Assembly: GCA_947177165.1 (NCBI GenBank) | Contig: CAMWTP010000015.1 | Coordinates: 1-64,000, forward strand | Source: an uncultured Lachnospiraceae bacterium | GTDB taxonomy: Bacteria; Bacillota; Clostridia; Lachnospirales; Lachnospiraceae | DNA: 64,000 nucleotides | Direction: 5' to 3' | Shown here: positions 27,166 to 35,790 of the stretch, in pieces | Layout: each line of letters starts with the position of its first letter | How positions within the stretch are numbered: position 1 is the stretch's first letter | Program-made: the position numbers and the translations under genes | The notes under the pieces: model-generated | The model's input: only the letters and a program-made list of their open reading frames with translations | Databases searched by the model: none | Told to the model about the DNA's origin: nothing

Positions 27166-27194
27166 TTGACAGGTCTGCATTGTAGTGATATTAT
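27166..27194 (+). promoter_or_regulatory. Promoter of tRNA-Leu(AAG)
   Basis: TTGACA, 17 bases, TATTAT, about 55 bases before the mature tRNA. Confidence 0.75.
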
Positions 27195-27248
27195 ATATCT
27201 TGCAGATGCGCAAAACTGTTTGAGCGCAGTCTGTTACATCAGTTGGAT

Positions 27249-27332
27249 GCGGAAGTGCTGGAATTGGCAGACAGGCAAGACTAAGGATCTTGTGTCGGTA
27301 ACGACGTGTGGGTTCAAGTCCCATCTTCCGCA
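27249..27332 (+). tRNA. tRNA-Leu(AAG)
   Basis: 84 nucleotides. Acceptor stem GCGGAAG/CTTCCGC with discriminator A; anticodon stem CAAGA/TCTTG with loop CTAAGGA, so the anticodon is AAG (A34 would be read as inosine if modified); long variable arm. It diverges from tRNA-Leu(CAG) 200 bases away. CCA is not encoded. Confidence 0.95.
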
Positions 27333-27346
27333 TTGGATTAAAGTGT

Positions 27347-27381
27347 GAGAAACCTTGATTTTATCGGGTTTCTCTATTTTT
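27347..27381 (+). terminator. Terminator of tRNA-Leu(AAG)
   Basis: gagaaacc pairs with ggtttctc (27347-27354 with 27367-27374), followed by tatttttat. Confidence 0.75.
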
Positions 27382-27404
27382 ATTATTAGTTGAGGAGATA
27401 AATT

Positions 27405-27587
27405 CTGCTGATACCACACCTGTATTTTTGTGACAACTGCGAAGAAGCGATTGCTGTATATGAAAAAGCGTTTCATACCAAAGCCGAAAGTATCGTATAC
27501 AACCGTAATTATGCACCTAATGAATATCCAGACGATAACAGAATAGCGCACACTGTTATGAACATCCATGGACAAAAAGTTTTTCTA
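27405..27587 (+). pseudogene. Remnant of a PhnB/VOC-family gene
   Basis: Reading this frame gives LLIPHLYFCDNCEEAIAVYE and, further on, an IAHTVMNIHG strand, which is the N-terminal third of a PhnB-like VOC (glyoxalase/bleomycin) protein. A GAGGAG ribosome site is still present but no start codon follows it, and homology stops at about 27587, where the converging gene ends. So it is a 5' fragment left next to a tRNA gene. Confidence 0.7.
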
Positions 27588-27950
27588 CATCAGGTTCCTA
27601 TATTCTTCATCCGTCATCAGCCGCCACCCTTTCCCTTCATCCCAAAGCAGCGGTACTCCTTCGATGCCCGCCTCCCATTCTGCTCCAACGAGTACATAGG
27701 TTATTTCCGTCAGCCACCGCAGCCAATAATCCAAAAATTCATCCAGTTCATTTTGGACAGAACGAAAAGGTATCCTTACACTTCCCGAAAAGACTGGTTC
27801 TCCTTCCTCCCCCACAATGCATCCCGGACCTTCAAATTTTTTTCCCTTATATTCTTCCATATACTTCCGGGAGATTTCTTCTATTTTTGCATCCTCCTGA
27901 GGAGTCATTTGCTCTGCCCTAACTGCGCAAAATACAATTTCTACTGCCAT
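27585..27950 (-). CDS. Hypothetical protein
   Basis: 121 residues, acidic, with Trp-rich LDYWLRWLTEITYVLVGAEW in the middle and a C-terminal LLWDEGKGWRLMTDEEY. No membrane segment or known motif. The protein-like composition and open length support it as a real gene; its 3' end overlaps the decayed VOC fragment by a few bases. Confidence 0.55.
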   Translation of the reverse strand: MAVEIVFCAVRAEQMTPQEDAKIEEISRKYMEEYKGKKFEGPGCIVGEEGEPVFSGSVRIPFRSVQNELDEFLDYWLRWLTEITYVLVGAEWEAGIEGVPLLWDEGKGWRLMTDEEYRNLM

Positions 27951-28287
27951 TTTTATACCTCATTTCGCTTGTCATATGGATTTCCACACAGCTTCTGTAT
28001 GAAGCTGATAACATCCTGAAAAATTACCGTTTCAAAAAAGCATGAATATATTGCTTTTTGCTGTCTGTAAAATTATTCAACATAATCAATATAACACAAT
28101 TTTTCACATAGTGCCATATGATGGACTTCATTTTCAAACTTTTTTGTGTCTTTACCTCGTCAACTTTCCCGGAATGATGTTAGAAGTGTTGGAACGGATT
28201 CCCTCCTGGTGTATCCTGCAGACAACGAGTGCGCCCTTGTGTAATTTTTCCTTACAACCTGTAAACTATACAGAAGGCATATTAACA

Positions 28288-28533
28288 ATGCTGCATGACT
28301 TGTCAGCTGTATTATCTATTATAGGAATCGTGGCATTGTTTTGGATACCTGTTTATTTTCTTATTTCTTCCTCAAAGAAAAACAGAACCATCTGTATAGG
28401 AGTTGCATTGTACTATTGGCTGATGATTTTATCTACATTTATAGGAAATTTTCCTGTGCCTTTTATGGGGTATGGAATTTCGCCTATATTAGGGTATTAC
28501 ATTTTTCTTATATGGTTTATTCATGAAACTTAA
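28288..28533 (+). CDS. Small hydrophobic protein
   Basis: 81 residues with three membrane segments (about 6-26, 33-50, 58-78). A GAAGG site lies 11 bases before this ATG. The frame stays open for another 82 codons upstream, but there is no ribosome site there, and the upstream part may be the decayed start of a longer gene. No family recognised. Confidence 0.35.
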   Translation: MLHDLSAVLSIIGIVALFWIPVYFLISSSKKNRTICIGVALYYWLMILSTFIGNFPVPFMGYGISPILGYYIFLIWFIHET

Positions 28534-28551
28534 AAAATATGGGCATGTCCT

Positions 28552-29472
28552 CTATTTTCTTAAACTCTTTTCTCCCATAAAATAATATGTACTAATTTCA
28601 TACCCTACGGCTCCGTACATTTTATCAAGCCCGGTATATGTATAACCCAAACTTGCATTGGAAAGACCAATATCCTTTAAATATTTTGTCCCCAGTCTGA
28701 CTAAACTGGTTCCAATCCCCTGATGAGACTCTTTAACAGAGACACAAGTACATCCAACACATCCCAAATGGCTTCCTTCCGTTTCGACGGATACGATTAA
28801 TGCGCCAACAACGATGTTATTTTTTACGGCAACTAAGACTTTTTGATTGTGACCGGCCTCATACAATCCGGGATACCTATAATATACCGAAAATTTCTCC
28901 TCCTGATATTGACAGGCATCATCGGCGCACGCTATGATTTCCTCTAAGTCATCCATAACAGCCCACCGAAATGTAATTCCATTTATTGTATTCCCGATAG
29001 ACTCATTATGATCTTTCAGATTCTTTAATGACATTTTCATATCAAAACAGTTACACTTTTTCCAGGAATGTTCATATCCCCGCTTTTCAAAAAATGTTGA
29101 TGCTTTGTCATCTACTTGCGGACACAAATTTTCATGAACGCTCTCTGTATATTTTTTACTGGTTGGAACACCAGGCATTAGATAATCAAATCCAACGCCC
29201 AACACTGCATTGTCATAACCGTGATTAACAATCGTATCCTCACACTTTTTCAATAATTCTGAACCAATTCCAAGATTTCTGTATTTTTCATCAACTGCCA
29301 GAAGAAGTATGGCATTTTTATTCACTATTGCACATCCAATTAATTCGTTATTGGAATTTCTTTTTTCATATATGATATTATTTTCATTGTCTATTATATT
29401 GATCGCAGTGTTTTCTTCCCGATTGACATATGGAAAATTTCTTTTAAACAGATAATATATTTCATAATTCAT
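28552..29472 (-). CDS. Tandem GNAT-family acetyltransferase
   Basis: 306 residues with two GNAT modules. The first (about 1-130) has LLLAVDEKYRNLGIGSELL, with the acetyl-CoA-binding RxxGIG; the second (about 165-300) has CTCVSVKESHQGIGTSLV with QGIG. Such two-domain proteins acetylate small molecules or protein N-termini; the acceptor is unknown. Single gene, cytoplasmic. Confidence 0.85.
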   Translation of the reverse strand: MNYEIYYLFKRNFPYVNREENTAINIIDNENNIIYEKRNSNNELIGCAIVNKNAILLLAVDEKYRNLGIGSELLKKCEDTIVNHGYDNAVLGVGFDYLMPGVPTSKKYTESVHENLCPQVDDKASTFFEKRGYEHSWKKCNCFDMKMSLKNLKDHNESIGNTINGITFRWAVMDDLEEIIACADDACQYQEEKFSVYYRYPGLYEAGHNQKVLVAVKNNIVVGALIVSVETEGSHLGCVGCTCVSVKESHQGIGTSLVRLGTKYLKDIGLSNASLGYTYTGLDKMYGAVGYEISTYYFMGEKSLRK

Positions 29473-29646
29473 TTTAATCAGCTTCTTTCCTACTAATACT
29501 CTATAATTTGCATTTCTTCACCACTCGCCGCGCGCCCCATGTACCGACTTAGCGGCATATTTCTTCTACATGGAGCTGTGCATAAAAAGGAGCACAAATT
29601 TCATTGAAGAATCAACAAAATCTGCACTCCTTAAAGTCTTACTCAT

Positions 29647-29883
29647 TTACGCAACAACATACTTCTCCAGTTTTGACATGAGCTCCGCCCTCTCTTCCAT
29701 CTCAGCATGGATGTCAAGCAGCAGCGGTTTTCTGCAGTCACAGCTCAATACGCCAAGAAGCGATTTTGCATCAAGATATGTATTTCTTCCGCTGATCAGA
29801 TCTATATCGTAAGGCGCACTCCTCGTGATATCTATAAAATCCCTAACCTTGTCTACTGAATCAAGCAAAACTTTTACTCCCAT
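29647..29883 (-). CDS. HPr-like protein lacking the phospho-histidine
   Basis: 78 residues from an ATG behind AAAAGGAG. The fold pattern is that of HPr: strand VKVLL, then a strand and YLDAKSLLGVLSCD, which matches the NAKSIMGVMSL segment with the regulatory Ser46, and a final helix. The loop that normally reads GLHARPA with His15 is DSVDKVR here, so it cannot carry PTS phosphate at that His. This is like the Bacillus regulator Crh. A role as catabolite co-repressor is possible but unproven. Confidence 0.75.
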   Translation of the reverse strand: MGVKVLLDSVDKVRDFIDITRSAPYDIDLISGRNTYLDAKSLLGVLSCDCRKPLLLDIHAEMEERAELMSKLEKYVVA

Positions 29884-30216
29884 GATTAACTCCTTTTCTT
29901 TTCTCTCCCATCGACATGGGAATCTCCTATACACACGTTCGAAGCAACAGTTCGTCCACTGTTACTTCTCCCATTATCGCTTATTTTCGCCCTGTATGCA
30001 AGTCTTTACATATATTTCTCTTTTTTACTGCATTTTGAACTATATCAGCAATACATTTTTGTGTAAATATACTATATATTTATGTTTTTCCAAATGAATC
30101 CATATCTTTTACAGTACATTTGCACTTTTGTGCATTATTTGCTTTTCATTTCTATTTTGCTCATTCCGTACACTGCATATTCATCTCACGCAAAATCAAC
30201 CACTTATCCCGCCGTC

Positions 30217-30639
30217 TTACAAATACTTTTTCAACGCAGCGATAATCGCATCATACTCTGCATCGGACAGCGTTTTTCTCTTGGGATCCATGGCAAATGT
30301 GCTCCCCCACTCAAACTCATCCTCCTTATACTTGGGAACTAAATGAAAATGAAGATGATGTCCGGTATCGCCGTAAGCGCCATAGTTCACCTTATCCGGT
30401 GAAAATGCCTTGTGAATCGCCTCCGCGACATGGTTCACATCATGGAAAAATGCATTTCTCTCCTCCTCCGAGAGTTCAATCATCTCACTCACATGGTGCC
30501 TGCTCGCAACGATCACCCTCCCCTTGTGGCTCTGCTCCTTAAACAAATACACCTTTGCCGCATCCAGTTCACAGATCTTGATGCCGAACTTGTCTACCAG
30601 TTCACCCTCCACACAATATGCACAATGATTATCTACCAT
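30217..30639 (-). CDS. HIT-family protein
   Basis: 140 residues. HHLHFHLVPK near residue 95 is the HxHxHxx nucleotide-binding motif with the catalytic central His. Members hydrolyse dinucleoside polyphosphates or nucleoside phosphoramidates. An N-terminal CAYC pair plus a later His may bind zinc. Start supported by an AGGAGG site. Single cytoplasmic enzyme. Confidence 0.92.
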   Translation of the reverse strand: MVDNHCAYCVEGELVDKFGIKICELDAAKVYLFKEQSHKGRVIVASRHHVSEMIELSEEERNAFFHDVNHVAEAIHKAFSPDKVNYGAYGDTGHHLHFHLVPKYKEDEFEWGSTFAMDPKRKTLSDAEYDAIIAALKKYL

Positions 30640-30669
30640 AATGATATGCCTCCTCTATTTCACTTATAC

Positions 30670-30966
30670 TTATTTATTTTTTAATTTCTCAAAATGCCGC
30701 TGTAAAAGCTCCACAACAGCATCCTGATCCTCCAGTTTGTCCAAGATAACGCAGGACCCAAACACATCGTCATACTGAAAGATTAATTTATACGGATCGC
30801 CTTTGATCATAAACTGCGCATCTCCCTCGTAGGGCTGAAACACTTCCTTCCCCATCTCCTCAGCAACACTCTGCACGAGCAGACGAATCGGCTCCGAAGC
30901 CCAGCCGTCTGTGTCCAGGACAATCCATCCGTCCTCCTCTGTGATCATGTTAATCTTGTACAACAT
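30670..30966 (-). CDS. Hypothetical small acidic protein
   Basis: 98 residues. Starts behind AGGAGG. Contains GWIVLDTDGWASEPIRLLVQ and PYKLIFQYDD; no membrane segment or catalytic motif. It lies 30 bases upstream of the HIT gene on the same strand, so the two may share a transcript. Family not recognised. Confidence 0.7.
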   Translation of the reverse strand: MLYKINMITEEDGWIVLDTDGWASEPIRLLVQSVAEEMGKEVFQPYEGDAQFMIKGDPYKLIFQYDDVFGSCVILDKLEDQDAVVELLQRHFEKLKNK

Positions 30967-31004
30967 TAATCAAAACCTCCTTAACTGCCAATATGCCTGT
31001 GCTC

Positions 31005-31032
31005 AAAAAGGCATCACAAACCACGTGATGCC
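31005..31032 (-). terminator. Terminator of the uronate operon
   Basis: GGCATCAC pairs with GTGATGCC (31010-31017 with 31025-31032) and is followed leftward by TTTTTG. It lies about 100 bases after the KDPG aldolase stop. Confidence 0.75.
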
Positions 31033-31133
31033 TCTTTCCTGTTCCTTTCATACACTCTGGAAAAATGCCTGTACCCGGCATCCTTCTGTCCAAAGCTTAG
31101 ACTTTCTTATCCGGCGTCTAAGTCTTTCCGCAC

Positions 31134-32096
31134 TTATTTCTGCACAAGATGAATTGCAAATCCGCCGATTTCCTCGTCCAGATAAATCGCTGTGAGTTTT
31201 CCGTTCTTGACAACTGCCGAGTCCTCAATAAACTTCACATGCTTTACAGACTCCAGATAATTCTTTGCGCGCGCTACACTGTTCGTGCCAATCGCGATAT
31301 GTCCGTTTGCACCGCGCCCGATCTTCTTCATAGCCTCAACCTCTATGCCTGCGAAGATAGAGCTGTTGCCAACCTTTTTGGTGAAACCAAACAACTCGTC
31401 ATATCTGGATGCCACTGCATCTGCCGCGTTTTCGTCCTCACAGTTCACGCCGACATGTCTGAGCTCAAAGCCTAACATAGTTCTCACTGCTTCCTCTGTG
31501 AGCGCCTGAATCTCATCATACTTTCCTGCTGCCACGAGATCTTTCTTTACCATCCAGGAACCGCCGCATGCAATAATCTTATCAAATGCAAGATACTCGC
31601 AGATATTTTTTGCAGTGATACCGCCTGTCGGCATAAACTTCATCTGCGTATACGGAGCCGCCATGGACTTGATCATGTTTAATCCGCCAGCTGCCTCTGC
31701 CGGGAAAAACTTAACCACTTCAAGACCGAGCTCAATCGCCTGCTCCACATCAGAAGGATTTGATGTTCCCGGAGTCACAGGAACACCCTTGTCAATACAG
31801 TATTTTACTACCTTTGGATTCAGACCGGGACTGACAATAAATTTCGCACCTGCATTCACAGCACGGTCAACCTGCTCTGTTGTGAGCACTGTACCAGCAC
31901 CGACCAACATCTCAGGGAACTCGCTTGCCATAATCCGGATCGACTCCTCCGCAGCCGCCGTTCTGAAAGTAACCTCTGCACAAGGAAGACCACCCTTAAT
32001 CAAAGCTTCCGCCAAAGGCTTTGCATCCTTCGCATCATCCAACACAACAACCGGCACAATGCCGATTTTGCTGATTTTCTCTAATACTTCGTTCAT
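31134..32096 (-). CDS. eda: KDPG/KHG aldolase with C-terminal VOC-like domain
   Basis: 320 residues. Residues 1 to about 205 are the class I aldolase that splits 2-keto-3-deoxy-6-phosphogluconate to pyruvate and glyceraldehyde 3-phosphate: PVVV, AEVTFRT with catalytic Glu, GAGTVLT, Schiff-base Lys in VVKFFPAE, and PTGGI are visible. The remaining 115 residues (from about LRHVGVNCEDE) have the strand-helix order of a VOC/glyoxalase half. Simple Eda proteins are about 210 residues. Last gene of the uronate operon, after two intergenic hairpins. The role of the extra domain is unknown. Confidence 0.92.
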   Translation of the reverse strand: MNEVLEKISKIGIVPVVVLDDAKDAKPLAEALIKGGLPCAEVTFRTAAAEESIRIMASEFPEMLVGAGTVLTTEQVDRAVNAGAKFIVSPGLNPKVVKYCIDKGVPVTPGTSNPSDVEQAIELGLEVVKFFPAEAAGGLNMIKSMAAPYTQMKFMPTGGITAKNICEYLAFDKIIACGGSWMVKKDLVAAGKYDEIQALTEEAVRTMLGFELRHVGVNCEDENAADAVASRYDELFGFTKKVGNSSIFAGIEVEAMKKIGRGANGHIAIGTNSVARAKNYLESVKHVKFIEDSAVVKNGKLTAIYLDEEIGGFAIHLVQK

Positions 32097-32158
32097 ATTT
32101 TCCCTCATTTCTCAATTATCAATCACTGAAAAGACCTAATGAAACTTATCGCCACCCA

Positions 32159-32236
32159 GAAGAACGCCTGCCCCTGGCGTTCTTCCAAACGAAACATAGA
32201 ATTTCTTAGGCGGTGTCCTTTACCGCCTTAGAAATT
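32159..32236. repeat. Two consecutive hairpins between SDR and KDPG aldolase genes
   Basis: Hairpin 1: a perfect 10-base-pair stem (32159-32168 with 32176-32185). Hairpin 2: a 15-base-pair stem with one mismatch (32200-32214 with 32222-32236). Neither has a leftward T-run, so they are more likely RNA processing or stability elements inside the operon than terminators. Confidence 0.6.
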
Positions 32237-32249
32237 CTTTTCGTTTTAT

Positions 32250-33053
32250 TTATTTAGGCTGTTTTCCGATATATGCCAGGATACCGCCATCAACATAGAG
32301 TATATGTCCATTTACGCCGTTCGATGCATCGGATGCAAGGAATACAGCAGGTCCGCCAAGCTCATCCGGCTGCAGCCATCTGTTTGCCGGTGTCTTTGCG
32401 CAGATAAAGGTGTCAAACGGATGTCTGCTGCCATCCGGCTGTCTCTCTCTCAACGGAGCTGTCTGCGGTGTCTCGATATAACCCGGTCCGATACCGTTAC
32501 ACTGGATATTGAACTCACCGTACTCAGAGCAGATATTCTTCGTAAGCATCTTCAATCCGCCCTTAGCTGCCGCATATGCAGATACTGTCTCACGGCCAAG
32601 CTCTGACATCATAGAGCAGATGTTGATAATCTTGCCATGTCCCTTCTTGATCATGGAAGGGATCACTGCCTTTGATACGATAAACGGAGCATTCAGATCC
32701 ACATCAATAACCTGTCTGAACTCTGCAGCTGTCATCTCACACATCGGGATTCTCTTGATGATGCCTGCATTATTTACGAGAATGTCAATCACGCCTACTT
32801 CTTTCTCGATGTTAGCCACTAACTCATTGACTGCATCCTCATTTGTCACATCGCATACATACCCATGCGCATCGATGCCCTCTTCCTTATATGCTGCGAT
32901 TCCCTTGTCCACAAGCTCCTGCTTGATATCATTAAATACGATCGTAGCACCTGCATTTGCCATCGCTTTTGCGATTGCAAAACCAATACCATAAGAAGCG
33001 CCTGTTACAAGTGCGATCTTACCTTCCAGTGAAAACGGATTTGTGTTTGCCAT
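32250..33053 (-). CDS. Short-chain dehydrogenase, gluconate 5-dehydrogenase/KduD-like
   Basis: 267 residues. Rossmann motif TGASYGIG near residue 18, NNAG, the catalytic Ser in NICSMMSE, and YAAAKGG with Tyr and Lys near residue 160. By context it most likely reduces a keto-deoxy-uronate (2,5-diketo-3-deoxygluconate to KDG, as KduD) or 5-ketogluconate. It lies between kdgK and the KDPG aldolase gene. If KduD-like, it links unsaturated uronates from GH88 action to this pathway; kduI was not found in the window. Confidence 0.88.
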   Translation of the reverse strand: MANTNPFSLEGKIALVTGASYGIGFAIAKAMANAGATIVFNDIKQELVDKGIAAYKEEGIDAHGYVCDVTNEDAVNELVANIEKEVGVIDILVNNAGIIKRIPMCEMTAAEFRQVIDVDLNAPFIVSKAVIPSMIKKGHGKIINICSMMSELGRETVSAYAAAKGGLKMLTKNICSEYGEFNIQCNGIGPGYIETPQTAPLRERQPDGSRHPFDTFICAKTPANRWLQPDELGGPAVFLASDASNGVNGHILYVDGGILAYIGKQPK

Positions 33054-33161
33054 CTTTCATTTCCTCCTATTATAAATATTTCATAATGCACAATTTCTAC
33101 GGAGAATAAACGACGCGAAGCCCATGCTGAGTGTTGTTTATTCTATTTTCTTTTCGTTTTT

Positions 33162-34196
33162 TTACCGTTGTACCCTGCCCGAAGCATCGCCGCCTGCAAG
33201 CGTCTCAACTTCTTTCCTTGACACCAAGTTAAAGTCTCCAGGAATTGTATGCTTTAATGCAGATGCTGCCACACCAAACTCCAATGCCGCCTTGAAGTCC
33301 TTGCCATCCAGCAGTCCGCAGATCACGCCGCCTGCAAAGGAATCACCGCCGCCAACGCGGTCAACGATCGGGTGGATGCTGTACTCTTTGGAGTGATAAA
33401 ATTCCTTTGTGTCTCTTGAATAGATACATGCTGACCAGCCATTGTCGGAAGCGGAATGGCTCACTCTGAGGGAAGAAATGCAGTACTCAAAATTGTAATC
33501 TGCAACCATCTGCTCAAAGATTGACTTGTAGCCTGCAAGCTCAAGATCGCCGCTCGTCACGTCCGTATTGCCAGGCTTGTAGCCCAATACAAGCTCTGCA
33601 TCCTCCTCATTTCCAATGCAGACATCAACATACTGCATCAGGTTCTTCATAACCTTCTGAGCCTTCTCAGAAGACCACAATTTCTTTCTGAAATTAAGGT
33701 CTACAGAAACCTTTACGCCGTGCTTCTTTGCCGCCTTCAAAGCTTCCTCGGTGAGCACTGCAGCTGAATCCGATACCGCTGGTGTGATTCCTGTGAAATG
33801 GAACCAGTCAACACCCTCAAAAATCTTGTCAAAGTCAAAGTCGGCAGCTGTCGCTGTAGAGATTGAAGAATGTGCCCTGTCATACACAACCTTGGAAGGT
33901 CTCATCGCAGAACCGGACTCCAGATAGTAAATGCCAAGTCTCTCGCCGCACTTTGCAATGTTTGCTGTGCCAACGCCGTATTTTCTCAGAGCGGCGATTG
34001 CGCACTCGCCCAGCTCATTGTCCGGCACTGCTGTCACAAAGCTTGCATCATGTCCATAGTTTGCCAGCGATACAGCCACATTTGCCTCGCCGCCGCCATA
34101 GTTGATATCAAACTCGTCTGCCTGAATAAACTTCTCATTGTTGGGTGTAGAAAGTCTTAACATAATCTCGCCCATTGTAACTACTTTTTTTGCCAT
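33162..34196 (-). CDS. kdgK: 2-keto-3-deoxygluconate kinase (PfkB family)
   Basis: 344 residues from ATG behind GGAGGAA. PfkB sugar kinase fold: GGGEANVAVSLANYG near residue 35 and the C-terminal GGGDSFAGGVICG motif with the catalytic Asp near residue 290. It phosphorylates KDG to KDPG, the aldolase substrate, as its operon position (between uxaA and the SDR and aldolase genes) indicates. Confidence 0.9.
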   Translation of the reverse strand: MAKKVVTMGEIMLRLSTPNNEKFIQADEFDINYGGGEANVAVSLANYGHDASFVTAVPDNELGECAIAALRKYGVGTANIAKCGERLGIYYLESGSAMRPSKVVYDRAHSSISTATAADFDFDKIFEGVDWFHFTGITPAVSDSAAVLTEEALKAAKKHGVKVSVDLNFRKKLWSSEKAQKVMKNLMQYVDVCIGNEEDAELVLGYKPGNTDVTSGDLELAGYKSIFEQMVADYNFEYCISSLRVSHSASDNGWSACIYSRDTKEFYHSKEYSIHPIVDRVGGGDSFAGGVICGLLDGKDFKAALEFGVAASALKHTIPGDFNLVSRKEVETLAGGDASGRVQR

Positions 34197-34270
34197 GATA
34201 ATCATTCCTCCATTTATTTTGGAGTGCTCTCAAAATTTTCGGGAGCACTCTATTTTTACACCATTAATAG

Positions 34271-35752
34271 TTATAACGTCACGCCCTGCTTAAAGATCGC
34301 CATATCATGGAATCCCGCAAGCTCGCTCTTGACCTCCTTGCCGGAAGCAATCGCCACCACCTCGTCAAACAACCGCTGTCCTGCCGCGTCCAGACTTTCT
34401 CCCTCCGCGACAACCCCGGCATTAAAGTCAATCCAGTTGTCCTTTTTGCCTGCAAGCCTTGAATTGCTCGAGATCTTCATCGTAGGAACCGGACACGCAA
34501 ACGGTGTACCGCGCCCCGTCGTGAACAGAACAATATGTGCACCGCTGGCAGCAAGCGCTGTCGCAGCGACAAGGTCATTCCCGGGAGCGCTCAGCAGATT
34601 CAGCCCTGGTGTACTCACCATCTCACCGTATGCGAGCACGCCCTTTACAATCGCGCTTCCCGACTTCTGTGTGCAGCCAAGGGACTTGTCCTCCAATGTA
34701 GAAATACCGCCCTTCTTGTTGCCCGGTGAAGGATTTTCGTAGATCGTCTGGTTATGACTCTTGAAATAATTCTTGAAATCATTAATCAGGTCAACTGTCT
34801 TGTGAAATAGCTCTTCATTTGCACAGCGGTTCATCAGAATGGTCTCCGCCCCAAACATCTCCGGAACCTCTGTGAGAATGGTTGTACCTTTTTTGCTGAT
34901 CAGGATATCGGAAAAACGTCCGACAGTAGGATTTGCCGTAATTCCAGAAAATCCGTCGCTGCCGCCGCACTTCATACCGATGACAAGCCTGGAGACACTA
35001 ACTGGCTCGCGCCGGAACTGTGACGCGTACCCGGCCAGTCCTTTCACGATCTCAACGCCCTCGGCAATCTCATCGTCACTCTCCTGCGCCACAAGGAATT
35101 TCACCCGGTCAGGATTGAAGTCTCCCATGTATCCCTTTAGCACATCAATATTGCTGTTCTCACAGCCAAGTCCCAGCACCAGCACACCGCCTGCATTCGG
35201 ATGATTGATCAGATTGGCAAGAATCTGTCTGGTGTGCTCCTGATCGTCTCCCATCTGGGAACATCCATACGGATGCGGAAAAGCGCACACTGCCTCGATA
35301 TTCTCCCGCACAAGCCCCTTTGAGAGCTCTGCGATCCTGCTCGCCACATTGTTGACACAGCCGACCGTGGGAATAATCCAGATCTCATTTCTGACGCCGA
35401 CCTTACCGTTCTCACGGTTGTATCCCATAAAAGTGACATCCTCCGTAAACTTTTCCTCAGCAAAATCCGGCTCATAACTGTAGTCAAGCAGATCTCCCAA
35501 GCCTGTCTTTAAGTTGTGTGTGTGAATCCACTCACCCTTTTTCACTGCGGCTGTCGCATTTCCGATGCGGAAACCATATTTGATCACTGGCGTCCCCTCT
35601 GCGATATCCACAAGTGCAAATTTGTGTCCCGCCGGAATTTCCATCGTGGTTGTCACATCAGCGCCGCCCACATCCACTGTGGTGTCCGCCGGAATTACTT
35701 CCAGCGCCACAGCCACATTGTCATTTTCATTGATTTTAATAAAATTTGCCAT
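34271..35752 (-). CDS. uxaA: Altronate dehydratase
   Basis: 493 residues. An N-terminal SAF-like domain (about 1-90) precedes the large UxaA domain with GYNRENGKVGVRNE, FPHPYGCSQMGDD and MKCGGSDGFSG, which hold the Cys and His residues of the iron site. It dehydrates D-altronate to 2-keto-3-deoxygluconate. The gene follows uxaB by 38 bases. Confidence 0.95.
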   Translation of the reverse strand: MANFIKINENDNVAVALEVIPADTTVDVGGADVTTTMEIPAGHKFALVDIAEGTPVIKYGFRIGNATAAVKKGEWIHTHNLKTGLGDLLDYSYEPDFAEEKFTEDVTFMGYNRENGKVGVRNEIWIIPTVGCVNNVASRIAELSKGLVRENIEAVCAFPHPYGCSQMGDDQEHTRQILANLINHPNAGGVLVLGLGCENSNIDVLKGYMGDFNPDRVKFLVAQESDDEIAEGVEIVKGLAGYASQFRREPVSVSRLVIGMKCGGSDGFSGITANPTVGRFSDILISKKGTTILTEVPEMFGAETILMNRCANEELFHKTVDLINDFKNYFKSHNQTIYENPSPGNKKGGISTLEDKSLGCTQKSGSAIVKGVLAYGEMVSTPGLNLLSAPGNDLVAATALAASGAHIVLFTTGRGTPFACPVPTMKISSNSRLAGKKDNWIDFNAGVVAEGESLDAAGQRLFDEVVAIASGKEVKSELAGFHDMAIFKQGVTL

Positions 35753-35790
35753 ATCTATATCCTTTTTAATTTGAATCAATTAAAATTTTT

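Noticed and set aside
32159..32236. Riboswitch or terminator between the SDR and aldolase genes
   Set aside because: Two simple hairpins without conserved aptamer bases and without a T-run on the transcribed strand; listed only as hairpins.
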